64,000 nt of DNA from Burkholderia sp. OK233 (GCF_900230185.1 NZ_OCSR01000001.1:5580001-5644000); one strand, 5' to 3'; shown: positions 1-11,147, numbered from the stretch's first letter. The notes: generated by a model from the letters alone, not told the origin. A program made the numbers and translations.

Positions 1-41
1 GTCCGGATCCGCGGCCGACCACCGCACAGCCAGGAAACAGG

Positions 42-233
42 ATGGACTACCGCGTCAGCTATGAACACAGCCTCGCCGGTGCGCCGGACGACTTCATCGC
101 CCAGGTGCCGGACCAGCTCGTCACCGACGTGCCGGCCACCGTGCCGCGCGCGCTGCTGCCGGAATACATCGCCGGGCTGATCCGCGAGCGGTCACCCAGG
201 ATCGGCCGCATCTGCAACCTGCGCATCCTGTGA
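42..233 (+). CDS. Small hypothetical protein upstream of integrase
   Basis: A 63-residue reading frame starts with ATG after a plausible ribosome binding site (AGGAAACAGG). It is acidic in its first half, ends in a basic segment, and has no signal peptide or recognised domain. It stops 26 bp before the preferred start of the tyrosine recombinase, so the two may be co-transcribed. I do not recognise the family; the ribosome binding site and the position are the only support. Confidence 0.4.
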   Translation: MDYRVSYEHSLAGAPDDFIAQVPDQLVTDVPATVPRALLPEYIAGLIRERSPRIGRICNLRIL

Positions 234-259
234 GTCAGGACGACAAAGGGAGGTCTCTT

Positions 260-1225
260 ATGCCGCCACACCCCGATACCGGCCGCGCGATCACCGAACG
301 GCTGGACCGGCCGCTGACGGCTGCCGAATTCCACCGGCTCGCCAGGGTGCCGGCCGAGGCCGAGTGGTTTGCCAATCTTGACAATCCGCGCACGCGACGG
401 GCGTACCAGACTGACCTGCAGGACTTCATGGGCTTCGCCGGGATCCGGCAGGCGGATGAATTCCGCATCGTTACCCGCGCGCATGTGCTCGCCTGGCGCA
501 AGGTGCTCGAGGAGCGCGCACTGTCCGGCGCGACGATCCGGCGCAAGCTCGCGGCTCTGTCGTCCCTGTTCAAATACCTGTGTGAAAAGAACGCCGTCGA
601 CTTCAATCCCGTGAACGGGGCGAAGCGGCCCAAAGTCGACAGCAATGAAGGCAAGACGCCGGCACTTGGCGATCATCAGGCGCGTGCGCTGCTGGATGCA
701 CCTGATCCAACAACACTCAAAGGCAAACGCGACCGCGCGTTGCTGTCGGTGCTGCTGTATCACGGCCTGCGCCGGGAAGAGTTATGCAGGCTTACGGTTC
801 GAGACATCCACGCCCGGCGCGGCGTACTCCATCTACGAATCCACGGCAAAGGCAACAAATTGCGCTATCTGCCGTTGCATGCCGGCAGCGCTGAACGCAT
901 CCACGCTTATCTTGCGGTCGCCGGACATGGCGAAGCGCCGGATGCCCCACTCTTTCAACCGGCACGAAGAAAGACCCATGCAGCGTTGACTGCTGATGGC
1001 GTCTACAAGATCGTGCTCGCTTACGCGGCGCGCGCTCAAATCGAGGTACAGGGATTTGGCGTGCATAGCCTGCGGGCAACGGCGGCGACCAATGCACTGG
1101 AGCATGAGGCCGATATCGCCAAGGTTCAGGAATGGCTCGGTCACGCAAACATTGCCACGACGCGAATCTACGACCGGCGTAAAAGTCGCCCGGAAGATTC
1201 CCCAACCTTTCGGGTTACCTATTAG
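260..1225 (+). CDS. Tyrosine recombinase (phage-type integrase / XerC-D family)
   Basis: Site-specific DNA recombinase of about 321 residues. An N-terminal SAM-like core-binding domain (roughly residues 25-115) is followed by the catalytic domain. The full catalytic set is visible: Arg in YHGLRREEL, Lys in HGKGNKLR, His-x-x-Arg in HSLRATAA, Gly-His in WLGHANI, and Tyr in TTRIYDRR. A GTG at 230 would also open the frame, but the ATG at 260 has a strong AGGGAGG seven bases upstream and is preferred. No tRNA or attachment site was recognised beside it. It plausibly marks one edge of the accessory island that follows. Confidence 0.88.
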   Translation: MPPHPDTGRAITERLDRPLTAAEFHRLARVPAEAEWFANLDNPRTRRAYQTDLQDFMGFAGIRQADEFRIVTRAHVLAWRKVLEERALSGATIRRKLAALSSLFKYLCEKNAVDFNPVNGAKRPKVDSNEGKTPALGDHQARALLDAPDPTTLKGKRDRALLSVLLYHGLRREELCRLTVRDIHARRGVLHLRIHGKGNKLRYLPLHAGSAERIHAYLAVAGHGEAPDAPLFQPARRKTHAALTADGVYKIVLAYAARAQIEVQGFGVHSLRATAATNALEHEADIAKVQEWLGHANIATTRIYDRRKSRPEDSPTFRVTY

Positions 1226-1569
1226 ATGGAACGGTGTCCCTTGGTGGACACGAAATGGACGTACCTGTGATGTCTGCGGCACACCGAGGGTAACGATTCG
1301 TGTTGCTGACTTTCACCCGAATACGATTGGTTCAAAGCCGTCAAGCATATGTCCAGTATCGCAGGATACGTTGTGTAAAAAAATCAGTCCCAGATAAATC
1401 GTCGATAGGATAAGGATGACGGCGTACAGGGGATTTCCTACGGGAGGGCTATTCGGAACGCGCTCCCACTGCCGAACGGGATGTGCCAGATCACGATGGA
1501 TCCCGCTCGTGCGCTCCGGGTCCATTGCGTTTTTGTTATCCGGATGCCGAGTCAGCGTCTGAGGGTACC
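1226..1569. other. Intergenic stretch between integrase and fabZ
   Basis: These 344 bp hold no gene I can support. A leftward frame (start near 1525, stop at 1313) contains a hydrophobic segment, PLYAVILILSTIYLGLIFL, and could be a small membrane protein, but it lacks a ribosome binding site. No clear terminator hairpin was seen. Confidence 0.4.
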
Positions 1570-2037
1570 TTACTGGCCGTCCCCATCCGTCTGTCTGACC
1601 GTGCAAATCAGACCGGCCTCCGCCGCAACAACGCCATCCACTTCGGCGCGTGCCTTGAACTTCCAGATACCGCGCATGTGCCGCTCGAACGTCGCGTTCA
1701 GGATCAGCTGGTCGCCGGGTTCCACCGCGCGCCTGAATCGCGCGTTGTCGATGCCGACGAACAGGTACAGCGTACTGGCCGGATCATGCGGCTCTTCCGA
1801 GAAGGTCAACAGCGCAGCCGTCTGCGCGAGCGCCTCCAGAATCAGCACGCCCGGCATCACCGGACGACTCGGGAAGTGGCCCATGAAGTACGGTTCATTG
1901 ATTGACACGTTCTTCAGCGCCTTGATGCGCTTATGCGGCTCGAGTTCGAGCACCCGGTCGACCAGCAGGATCGGATAGCGATGCGGCAGCAGTGTGAGAA
2001 TCCTGTGAATGTCGAGATTGATTTTTTCGGTGCTCAT
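1570..2037 (-). CDS. fabZ: (3R)-hydroxyacyl-ACP dehydratase, FabZ paralogue
   Basis: Hot-dog-fold dehydratase of type II fatty-acid synthesis that dehydrates 3-hydroxyacyl-ACP to trans-2-enoyl-ACP in the cytoplasm. The 155 residues match normal FabZ length. The catalytic motif GHFPSRPVMPGVLILEALAQ is intact, with His54 and Glu68. The N-terminal I-LPHRYPILLVDRV block is typical. The ATG overlaps the stop of an upstream small frame by ATGA. Most relatives keep a housekeeping fabZ in the lpxD-fabZ-lpxA cluster; this one sits beside an rpoD paralogue and is probably a second copy. Confidence 0.9.
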   Translation of the reverse strand: MSTEKINLDIHRILTLLPHRYPILLVDRVLELEPHKRIKALKNVSINEPYFMGHFPSRPVMPGVLILEALAQTAALLTFSEEPHDPASTLYLFVGIDNARFRRAVEPGDQLILNATFERHMRGIWKFKARAEVDGVVAAEAGLICTVRQTDGDGQ

Positions 2038-2285
2038 GGTATTTCTATTCGCGCATTGACCGCGCGATGATCACTCCGGATGCTGGTGCAGGTGAATAGG
2101 TAACGCATGCTGCCGCCGTTTCCGTGACCCGGCGGCAGCGTGCCATCCGGCCAGAGCACCCGACCCTTCTGGCCTGATACTCGCTCGAGCCTTGCCCGGT
2201 GCTCACGCCGTGTCGTCCGAGGTATTGGTGCCCACGCGTCGAATGCCCTGATACGGTCGCGCAGTCTGTCGCGATTGCACATCAC
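2034..2285 (-). CDS. Small basic hypothetical protein between rpoD-like gene and fabZ
   Basis: An 83-residue, arginine-rich frame starts at GTG 2285 (an ATG follows directly), with GAGG about ten bases upstream. Its stop overlaps the fabZ start by ATGA, which suggests translational coupling. It lies 62 bp after the sigma factor stop. No domain is recognised. High-GC DNA readily gives spurious arginine-rich frames, so this call rests mainly on the overlap and the filling of the gap. Confidence 0.4.
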   Translation of the reverse strand: MMCNRDRLRDRIRAFDAWAPIPRTTRREHRARLERVSGQKGRVLWPDGTLPPGHGNGGSMRYLFTCTSIRSDHRAVNARIEIP

Positions 2286-2347
2286 CGCGGCGCCTCATTT
2301 CTCATCCGGTGTACCCGCCCCCTATGGCGGTGTATCGCCTCTGGTTT

Positions 2348-4363
<2,016 letters not shown>

Positions 4364-4439
4364 GCGGTCGCTCCTTGGGATTTGGCGTCAGGGTTAGCGC
4401 GCAGCACGTGCGGCAGCCTTCTCGAGGTGAATAGCCATC

Positions 4440-4691
4440 TCAGATGCGCGCACCATGCGCCCGGATCAGTTGGACCAGATCAGATACCGAAATCTCATAC
4501 CGGACCTCCTGTTCCGGACCCGTCGCATGATGATCGCTGTACCGCTCCTCGATCTCGACGAGCACGGCGGTTCTGCCATCGGGTGACGCCTGCAGCATGA
4601 CGTCGCGATGCGCCTGATGACCATCAGGACTGACCGGATCGTGATGTAGACGCAGACGCCCAAGGCCGTAGTTGCGTAGAGCTGAATTCAT
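4440..4691 (-). CDS. Hypothetical protein upstream of the sigma factor gene
   Basis: About 83 residues from the ATG at 4691, preceded by AAGGGA ten bases upstream; longer starts at 4712 or 4796 are possible. The sequence (LGRLRLHHDPVSPDGHQAH, then a beta-rich middle and a C-terminal VSDLVQLIRAHGARI helix) looks like a folded protein but matches no family I know. It is the first gene of the leftward unit that continues into the sigma factor. The palindromic site at 4807 lies between it and the divergent malic enzyme gene. Confidence 0.55.
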   Translation of the reverse strand: MNSALRNYGLGRLRLHHDPVSPDGHQAHRDVMLQASPDGRTAVLVEIEERYSDHHATGPEQEVRYEISVSDLVQLIRAHGARI

Positions 4692-4806
4692 CCGAGCTTT
4701 CCCTTGATTCATTTCTGTCGGTGGTTCTGCCTTGCCGAGCCGCGACAGGCACCGTGCGTGGTGCCGCCAGGTCTGGCTTCGAGCGCCTCTGCGCATGCCG
4801 TTGACG

Positions 4807-4823
4807 TGATAATATCATTATCA
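4807..4823. promoter_or_regulatory. Palindromic operator copy 1, TGATAAT-N3-ATTATCA
   Basis: A perfect 7-3-7 inverted repeat, TGATAAT-ATC-ATTATCA, is followed by a third imperfect half-site ATTGTC. It lies 32 bp before the maeB start codon and 115 bp from the divergent 4691 gene. The hexamers are those of a Fur box, but the spacer is 3 bp rather than the 1 bp of the classic 7-1-7 site. The regulator is unknown. Three further copies occur in this window. Confidence 0.75.
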
Positions 4824-4855
4824 TTGTCTGTAAATGTTGTTAACCAGGAGACATC

Positions 4856-7168
4856 ATGCCTACCCCAGCCCAGGGCAAACTCCGCGAAGCCGCCCTCGAT
4901 TATCACGAGTTCCCGACGCCGGGCAAGATCGCGATCGCCCCGACCAAGCAGATGATCAACCAGCGCGATCTCGCGCTGGCGTACTCGCCGGGCGTTGCGT
5001 TCGCATGTGAGGAAATCGTCGAAAACCCGCTGAACGCCGCACGTTTCACCGCGCGCAGCAACCTGGTCGGCGTCGTCACGAACGGCACCGCGGTGCTGGG
5101 TCTCGGCAACATCGGGCCGCTCGCTTCGAAGCCGGTCATGGAAGGCAAGGCCGTCCTGTTCAAGAAGTTCGCCGGCATCGACGTGTTCGATATCGAGCTG
5201 AACGAGTCCGATCCGCACAAGCTGGTCGACGTCATCTGTGCACTTGAGCCGACCTTCGGCGGCATCAACCTTGAAGACATCAAGGCGCCGGACTGCTTCA
5301 TCGTCGAGCGCGAATGCCGCAAGCGCATGAAGATTCCGGTCTTCCACGATGACCAGCACGGTACGGCGATCGTCGTCGCGGCAGCCATCACCAACGGCCT
5401 GAAGGTCGTCGGCAAGGACATCAAGAAGGTCAAGCTGGTGTCGTCCGGCGCGGGTGCGGCGGCGCTCGCCTGTCTGGATCTGCTGGTCGACATCGGCCTG
5501 CCGCTCGAAAACATTACCGTCACCGATCTGGCCGGCGTGGTCTACAAGGGTCGCGTCGAGTTGATGGACCCGGACAAGGAACGTTTCGCACGCGAAACCG
5601 AGGCTCGCACGCTCGCTGAGGCGATCGGCGGCGCGGATATTTTCCTCGGTCTCTCGGCCGGCGGCGTGCTCAAGCAGGACATGGTCAAACAGATGGCTGA
5701 CAAGCCGCTGATTCTGGCGCTGGCGAACCCGACACCGGAAATCCTGCCGGAACTGGCGCTCGAAGTGCGCCCGGACGCCGTGCTCTGCACGGGCCGCACG
5801 GACTACCCGAACCAGGTGAACAACGTGCTGGTGTTCCCGTTCCTGTTCCGCGGCGCGCTGGATGCGGGCGCGACGACGGTGACGCGTGAAATGGAAATCG
5901 CCGCGGTCAATGCGATCGCCGAACTGGCCCGCCAGGAGCAGAGCGATATCGTCGCGACTGCGTACGGCATCCAGGATCTCTCGTTTGGTCCGGAATATCT
6001 GATCCCGAAGCCGTTCGACCCGCGCCTGATCGTCAAGGTCGCACCGGCGGTGGCGAAGGCCGCGATGGATTCGGGCGTCGCCGAGCGTCCGATCGAAGAC
6101 ATGGAAGCGTACGAACAGCATCTGCAGCAGTTCGTGTATCACAGCGGCACGACCATGAAGCCGATTTTCCAGCTGGCGCGTGGCGTCGAGCCGGAGAAGA
6201 AGCGCATCGTGTTCGCGGAGGGCGAAGAAGAGCGCGTGCTGCGTGCCATGCAGATCATCGTCGACGAAAAGCTCGCGAAGCCGATCCTGATCGGCCGTCC
6301 GGCGGTGATCGAACAGCGCATCGCGCGTTACGGCCTGCGTATCACACCGGGTGTCGATTGCATCATCGTCGATACGGATCACGACAAGCGCTACCGCGAC
6401 TTCTGGCAGGAATATCACAAGCTGATGGCGAGAAAAGGCATCAGCGAGCAGATGGCCAGGCTCGAAATGCGCCGCCGCACCACGCTGATCGGCGCGATGC
6501 TGGTGAACAAGGGTGACGCCGACGGTATGATTTGCGGCACCATCAGTACGACACATCGTCATCTGCACTTCATCGATCAGGTGATCGGCAAGCGCGAAGG
6601 CTGCAGCGTCTATGCGGCGATGAACGCGCTGGTGTTGCCCGGCCGCCAGATTTTCCTGGTCGACACGCACGTAAACATCGATCCGACGCCGCAGCAGCTC
6701 GCCGAGATCACGATCATGGCCGTCGAAGAAGTGCGCCGTTTCGGCATCGAGCCGAAGGTCGCGCTGCTGTCGCACTCGAACTTCGGCACCAGCAACGCGC
6801 CGTCCGCGCAGAAGATGCGCGACGTGCTCGAGATCCTGCGCGAGCGCGCGCCGGACCTGCAGGTGGACGGCGAAATGCACGGCGACGTCGCGCTCGACGC
6901 AAATCTGCGCCGCGAAGTGCTACCTGATTCGACGCTCGAAGGCGACGCGAACCTGCTGATCCTGCCGAATATTGATGCGGCGAACATCGCGTACAGCCTG
7001 CTCAAGACGGCGGCCGGCAACAACATCACGATCGGTCCGATGCTGCTGGGCGCCGCGAAGCCGGTACACGTGCTGACCGCGTCCGCCACGGTGCGCGCCA
7101 TCGTCAACATGACTGCACTGGTCGTTGCCGATGCGGGTGCCGCATTCCCTTCGTCCCGGACCACATGA
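4856..7168 (+). CDS. maeB: NADP-dependent malic enzyme fused to phosphotransacetylase-like domain (MaeB type)
   Basis: Oxidative decarboxylation of malate to pyruvate with NADP, linking the citric acid cycle to pyruvate and NADPH supply. The 770 residues match the usual MaeB length. The malic-enzyme domain (about 1-420) shows LAYSPGVAFACEEI, VFHDDQHGTAIV and the nucleotide-binding SSGAGAAALACL. The C-terminal third (about 430-760) is a phosphotransacetylase-like domain that in this family acts in allosteric control by acetyl-CoA rather than catalysis. A good ribosome binding site (CCAGGAGA) precedes the ATG. It is separated from the divergent sigma factor unit by palindrome copy 1. Confidence 0.95.
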   Translation: MPTPAQGKLREAALDYHEFPTPGKIAIAPTKQMINQRDLALAYSPGVAFACEEIVENPLNAARFTARSNLVGVVTNGTAVLGLGNIGPLASKPVMEGKAVLFKKFAGIDVFDIELNESDPHKLVDVICALEPTFGGINLEDIKAPDCFIVERECRKRMKIPVFHDDQHGTAIVVAAAITNGLKVVGKDIKKVKLVSSGAGAAALACLDLLVDIGLPLENITVTDLAGVVYKGRVELMDPDKERFARETEARTLAEAIGGADIFLGLSAGGVLKQDMVKQMADKPLILALANPTPEILPELALEVRPDAVLCTGRTDYPNQVNNVLVFPFLFRGALDAGATTVTREMEIAAVNAIAELARQEQSDIVATAYGIQDLSFGPEYLIPKPFDPRLIVKVAPAVAKAAMDSGVAERPIEDMEAYEQHLQQFVYHSGTTMKPIFQLARGVEPEKKRIVFAEGEEERVLRAMQIIVDEKLAKPILIGRPAVIEQRIARYGLRITPGVDCIIVDTDHDKRYRDFWQEYHKLMARKGISEQMARLEMRRRTTLIGAMLVNKGDADGMICGTISTTHRHLHFIDQVIGKREGCSVYAAMNALVLPGRQIFLVDTHVNIDPTPQQLAEITIMAVEEVRRFGIEPKVALLSHSNFGTSNAPSAQKMRDVLEILRERAPDLQVDGEMHGDVALDANLRREVLPDSTLEGDANLLILPNIDAANIAYSLLKTAAGNNITIGPMLLGAAKPVHVLTASATVRAIVNMTALVVADAGAAFPSSRTT

Positions 7169-7356
7169 CGTTTCAATTGTCACAGGCAAGCATCTCGCCG
7201 GAAGGATCCCGGATGCAGACTAATAAACTCGCGCGCGCCGTGGCAAACGGGGCTGCACTGCGTGAGGCACCTCACTATTACCGCCACACTGTGATTTCTC
7301 CAGGTTCGCTGTGCAAGAATCTTGAACTACTCCAATCGGACAGGAAGGTATTAGCC

Positions 7357-7623
7357 ATGGATCAGCCCGGTACGAACCTCACTGCACCAATTCTTTCTTC
7401 CGACTCGGCCGTCTGGTTTTCGGCGTACCGCTTCGGCTGGGGATACTGCGCCTTTACACTGCCATCTGAAGCGGTTTGCGAAAAACTCGGCGCTGGGAAC
7501 GGGACCGCGAAACAGCTGCTGCTCGCTTTCGAGCTTGGCAAGCGCAAACTGCTGCAGGCAGTAGTGCAGAAAGCGCTTCCGGGCACTGGCGAACGGATCA
7601 GGCTATCGGCTGATGATCTCTAA
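7357..7623 (+). CDS. Small DUF1488-like protein
   Basis: An 88-residue protein from the ATG at 7357, which has AGGAAGG nine bases upstream; the frame is open back to 7165 but those starts lack a binding site. The layout (a short beta segment AVWFSAYRFGWGYCAFTLPSEAV, then a helix with LLLAFELGKRKLLQAVVQKAL) resembles DUF1488 proteins, which have no established role. It follows maeB by 188 bp and may share its promoter. The family match is by pattern only. Confidence 0.6.
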   Translation: MDQPGTNLTAPILSSDSAVWFSAYRFGWGYCAFTLPSEAVCEKLGAGNGTAKQLLLAFELGKRKLLQAVVQKALPGTGERIRLSADDL

Positions 7624-7661
7624 CGCAGAACTGAAGCGTCGCTGTGTCGCCTATTGCCTGT

Positions 7662-7712
7662 GACGACCGGCAGGCAGCACACGCTGAGCGTCGTCAGCTG
7701 CCTGCCGTCGTC
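7662..7712. terminator. Hairpin downstream of the maeB unit
   Basis: An inverted repeat pairs 7662-7678 (GACGACCGGCAGGCAGC) with 7697-7712 (GCTGCCTGCCGTCGTC), with one bulged base and an 18-base loop. It sits between the convergent DUF1488-like gene and fabH. There is no long U tract, so it may be a weak or bidirectional terminator. Confidence 0.5.
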
Positions 7713-7818
7713 TACATTTCCGCTCCGTCGTAATCAGGAACGCCGCGGACACGGTGTGCGGCGCCCTACTCTCGTAGCGCAGAACGCTTATGGAAATCGG
7801 CCTCGCTATGAATTTCGC

Positions 7819-8796
7819 CTAAGCCTGCATTGCCAAAGCACCCCATGTCACGCCAGCACCCACTGCGTGCAGTAACACCTTGTCACCGCGACAGATCCGG
7901 CCGTCCCGATAAGCCTGATCCAGAGCGAGGGGGATGGACGCAGCGGACGTGTTGCCATGCTCGTGGACAGTGGCGACCAGACGATCGACCGGGATGCCCA
8001 GTTTTCGTGCCGTGGCTTCCATGATGCGGATGTTCGCCTGATGAGGCACGACCCAGGTGAAGTCTGACATCGCGAGGCCACACTGCGCCGCGACTTCCTC
8101 GCTCACCGACTGGAGCGCACTGACCGCCAGCTTGAACACGGCCGGCCCATCCATGCGTACAAACGGATCACCCAACACGCCTCCATCCGCGATCCTCCCC
8201 GACACCTTGAGAATTTCCGAGTGGTGTCCGTCGGCATGCAAGGCCGCGCCGAGCATCCCCGGCTCCTCTGATGCCCTCAGAATCACGGCGCCAGCCCCAT
8301 CGCCAAACAGCACACAGGTACTGCGATCCTCGAAATCAAGAAGTCTCGAGAATGTTTCGGCTCCGATGACGAGTGCCGTCTTCACTGACGTGCCCCGTAT
8401 CAGCGCGTCTGCGACCGTGAGTGCATAGATGAACCCACCGCACACCGCCTGAATGTCGAAAGCTGCACCGCCATTTCCTATTCCGAGTTTCCGCTGGACA
8501 AGACAGGCTGTGCTCGGAAAGATTGCATCGGGTGTGGTGGTCGCGACTACGATCAGATCGATGGCATCCGCTTCGATCGCCGCCGCAGACAGGGCGCGAG
8601 ACGCGGCCGCTACGGCAAGATCGCTCGTTTGCGATTGACGGTCGGCAAACCGTCGGGACTGGATGCCGCTGCGTGAATAGATCCAGTCGTCGTTCGTTTC
8701 GATGCCCCTGCTGGCAAGTTGCGACACCAGGTCCGCATTTGAAATGATGTTCGGAGGCAGGAAACTACCGGTTCCGGTAATACGTGCAAATGACAT
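7819..8796 (-). CDS. fabH: Beta-ketoacyl-ACP synthase III (FabH paralogue)
   Basis: Thiolase-fold condensing enzyme that joins acyl-CoA to malonyl-ACP to start fatty-acid chains. From the ATG at 8796 it is about 325 residues, normal for FabH; a GTG at 8805 is an alternative start. The catalytic triad is complete: Cys119 in IQAVCGGFIYA, His252 in VVPHQANIRI and Asn282 in HEHGNTSAAS. The C-terminal GAGVTWGALAMQA is also typical. Standing alone rather than in the plsX-fabH-fabD-fabG cluster, it is probably a second copy. Together with the nearby fabZ it could change membrane acyl chains under a special condition. Confidence 0.92.
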   Translation of the reverse strand: MSFARITGTGSFLPPNIISNADLVSQLASRGIETNDDWIYSRSGIQSRRFADRQSQTSDLAVAAASRALSAAAIEADAIDLIVVATTTPDAIFPSTACLVQRKLGIGNGGAAFDIQAVCGGFIYALTVADALIRGTSVKTALVIGAETFSRLLDFEDRSTCVLFGDGAGAVILRASEEPGMLGAALHADGHHSEILKVSGRIADGGVLGDPFVRMDGPAVFKLAVSALQSVSEEVAAQCGLAMSDFTWVVPHQANIRIMEATARKLGIPVDRLVATVHEHGNTSAASIPLALDQAYRDGRICRGDKVLLHAVGAGVTWGALAMQA

Positions 8797-9392
8797 GACT
8801 AACACCGGTCAGAATGTGGACGGAAGCTCGCCGCTGTCAGGAAGGACATCCCGGAGTGAGGGAGGCAGATATCAGCTCCGCCACCGGCGATGAACAGCAA
8901 CTCCAGCAGCCACATGCGCCGCCGGCATATCGCAAATACCTTTTCCCACCGACTGCGGCACCATCGGACGCGGGCTTCCGGATTTATTCCCGTATCCGTC
9001 CTGGCGCCATCTTCCCGTATCCCGTATCCCGTGTCCGGATGCGAACGAGCCAGCCAACGGCGTGCAGACATTGATGAGGAAGCGCCTCAAAGGCTGCGCT
9101 ATTCGCTGATCGATCAACACCGTGACCCGGATGCACCTGGATGCCAGACAAACGAGGAGCGTATCCCATGATAATATCATTATCATTATCTACTGCCTGC
9201 CTGTGTGACAGGTTTATGCCCCCAGGAAACTAGCCCTCCCGTCGCAGGTTAGTGGTCCCGGCGACAGGACGTCTGACTGGCCGGACTGGAACGGGACGGC
9301 GATTGTGAGCCGTCAGTCAGTCCGAAGACGCTACGCTCATCGCATGCGGTGAGCGGACCGAAACCGAACAGGAACGTCATTCAGACCGCAGC
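8797..9392. other. Divergent intergenic region between fabH and a spermidine-synthase-like gene
   Basis: These 596 bp hold palindrome copy 2 at 9168-9186 and no gene I can support. The short frames here have poor starts and no domain. A direct GATCCCGT-type run around 8995-9040 (CCCGTATCC repeated) is low-complexity rather than coding. Confidence 0.5.
9168..9186. promoter_or_regulatory. Palindromic operator copy 2, ATGATAAT-ATC-ATTATCAT
   Basis: A perfect 8-3-8 inverted repeat is followed directly by a third hexamer, completing GATAAT-ATC-ATTATC-ATTATC. It lies 206 bp before the spermidine-synthase-like gene at 9393 and 371 bp before the divergent fabH. This is the best of the four copies. 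Confidence 0.78.
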
Positions 9393-10208
9393 ATGGATCA
9401 CTCTCACGCGTCGTTCGACGCCTATATGAAGTTTCTTGCCGGGCCATCCGCAGACGGTACGCCTGTGGTGCTGGAAACCGAACACGCGCTTTCGCTGCAC
9501 TTCGATCTGCTGGCCACGCAGAGTTTCATGTCCCGGCGTGACCCTGACAGGCTGGCGCTCGGCTACACCCGGACCATGATGGGATTCCTGCTGCTGCAAC
9601 CAGCGCCCACCAGAATTTCCATGATCGGCTTAGGCGGGGGATCGCTGGCCAAGTACTGCTACCGGCATCTTCCGGATGCAAGGATAGTGGCCATCGAGAT
9701 CGATCCCGCGGTGATCGCGTTGCGCGACACATTTCACATTCCGCCCGATGATGAGCGACTCGAAGTAATCTGCGCGGACGGGGCGGAATACGTCAGGGGC
9801 CACGATGCGCGCCCGGACGTGATTCTGGTGGATGGTTTTCTGGCACACGGCATGCCCGCACAGCTGGGCAACGCCGTCTTCTACTCGGCCTGCCATGCAC
9901 GGCTTGCCGACGGTGGTGTGCTGGTCGCCAATTTCGTCGCCGATGACCCTCATATTCCATACTACCTGGAAGAGGCGCGGTCAGTGTTCGGTGAATCGCT
10001 TTCCATTTTCATGGCCGAGGGCAGTTGCAACTACACGCTGTTTGCCTGGAAGGGCGTACCGGGACTTCCCTCCCGGGATAAGCTCCTCGCGCGTGCAGGC
10101 GTCCTGGCCGCGACACATCCGATGAACCTGCGCGGGGCCGCGCGCCGTTTGAAGCAAGGTGTGAGGCTCGCTTCGGACTGGGCATTCAGACAGAAGCTGA
10201 CCGGCTGA
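9393..10208 (+). CDS. Spermidine synthase-like protein, paralogue 1
   Basis: A 271-residue Rossmann methyltransferase-fold protein of the polyamine aminopropyltransferase superfamily. It has a short N-terminal beta domain (about 1-65), then the nucleotide-binding loop GLGGGSLAKYCY, the acidic VAIEIDPAVIAL, ICADGAEYV and DVILVDGF. Classic SpeE has a DSTDP-type catalytic segment where this protein has VDGFLAHG, so polyamine synthesis should not be assumed. Two paralogues with the same GLGGGSL.KYC signature lie at 11588 and 15161. It is the first gene rightward of palindrome copy 2. Confidence 0.82.
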   Translation: MDHSHASFDAYMKFLAGPSADGTPVVLETEHALSLHFDLLATQSFMSRRDPDRLALGYTRTMMGFLLLQPAPTRISMIGLGGGSLAKYCYRHLPDARIVAIEIDPAVIALRDTFHIPPDDERLEVICADGAEYVRGHDARPDVILVDGFLAHGMPAQLGNAVFYSACHARLADGGVLVANFVADDPHIPYYLEEARSVFGESLSIFMAEGSCNYTLFAWKGVPGLPSRDKLLARAGVLAATHPMNLRGAARRLKQGVRLASDWAFRQKLTG

Positions 10209-10390
10209 CGAAGCGGCTGACGGATGCCCGATCTGCGCGGCCGGAACGGAAGCGCCGCGGACGCGTCCACTAAAATGCAGGCACGCGCGACGGTCGATAC
10301 AGACACCTCATGCAAGGGCTCCAGGAAGTCATGACATTCAAGGTGCCGGGAACCGGGATGGGCAAGGCAGGATCACGTTGAGTGTCGGGG

Positions 10391-10747
10391 CTATGCCACA
10401 CCGCCGCTAATATCCCTGCACAGGGTAGCAACGCATCGGGCGTAGACGACGATCACCCGCGGTGATGCGAAGTTGATCTGCATGTCGCGGGTGAAGTACC
10501 AGGATGCGTCCAGTTGGCCGCGCACGATGTCGCCGGCCTTCACAAGTTGTTGCGCGAGATCCGCGGCCATTCGACTCAATTCAACCCGCAGGCGCCAGTC
10601 GGCCTGATGATCGTGGCGACGCAGCCAGATCCTCGTGCTCTCAACAAGATGATCCGGCTGCAGCCACGCTCCGGTGGTACGGAAGGCAAATATCTCGGAT
10701 AGCGTGAGAAAGCACAACAACTCTGCGTTCGTCTCAAGCCGGTGCAT
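10391..10747 (-). CDS. Hypothetical protein
   Basis: About 118 residues from the ATG at 10747; the frame is open to 10795. The composition is balanced (LLCFLTLSEIFAFRTTGAWL, a helical LSRMAADLAQQLVKAGDIV, then NFASPRVIVVYARCVATL), which favours a real protein. No family is recognised. It points toward and ends 182 bp from the spermidine-synthase-like gene, so the two are convergent. Confidence 0.55.
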   Translation of the reverse strand: MHRLETNAELLCFLTLSEIFAFRTTGAWLQPDHLVESTRIWLRRHDHQADWRLRVELSRMAADLAQQLVKAGDIVRGQLDASWYFTRDMQINFASPRVIVVYARCVATLCRDISGGVA

Positions 10748-10926
10748 CCTGCGACCTGTCAAATCGTTGCGTCCGCGGCAGTCGGACATCGCCACGTTAC
10801 GTGCATCGTGCTATCTTGCCGATGCGTGGTGAAGTAGCCTGCCACAGGAGACCTGTGGTGCTGTGGAGCCAGGAGCCAGCGCGATGCCTGCTCGGGATCA
10901 CATCGCTGATCTGGCGCAGGCGTACC

Positions 10927-11124
10927 TCAGGCGGTTTTCCGGCGCGGACGCGCGCCAATTGCGCTTTTGGTCCGGTAGCTGACGCCATGCTGATCGAGGT
11001 AGTCGCGGATCAATTGCCGCACGACCTGCGAGGGCGTCAGGTCCTGCGCCGCGCACAGCTTTTCGAACGCTTCCTTCTTCACAGGATCGATCAGAATCGT
11101 GAGTCGAGCGCTTTTCGTTTCCAT
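10927..11124 (-). CDS. Ribbon-helix-helix DNA-binding protein
   Basis: A 65-residue protein whose core, ARLTILIDPVKKEAFEKLC followed by LTPSQVVRQLIRDYLDQHG, fits a ribbon-helix-helix repressor: one beta strand and two helices. The C-terminus is basic (KSAIGARPRRKTA). The frame reaches TTG 11142, but the ATG at 11124 places the strand at the usual distance. The upstream DNA is unusually AT-rich, with an 8-bp TTAATTAA palindrome at 11148-11155, a possible self-operator. It is a candidate local regulator, but nothing here ties it to the 4807-type palindromes. Confidence 0.72.
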   Translation of the reverse strand: METKSARLTILIDPVKKEAFEKLCAAQDLTPSQVVRQLIRDYLDQHGVSYRTKSAIGARPRRKTA

Positions 11125-11147
11125 GACGGGGGCGAAGTCCAATTATG

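Noticed and set aside
4807..4823. Assigning the palindromes as classical Fur or FNR sites
   Set aside because: The spacer is 3 bp rather than the 1 bp of the 7-1-7 Fur site, and FNR sites read TTGAT-N4-ATCAA. The resemblance is noted but no regulator is claimed.
4709..6880. A 723-residue frame antisense to the malic enzyme gene
   Set aside because: It is the mirror of a well-supported gene, is rich in Arg, His and Asp as expected for such shadows, and has no binding site or domain.
9393..10208. Calling the three paralogues speE
   Set aside because: The catalytic DSTDP-type segment is replaced by DGF in all three, so the gene symbol would overstate the evidence.
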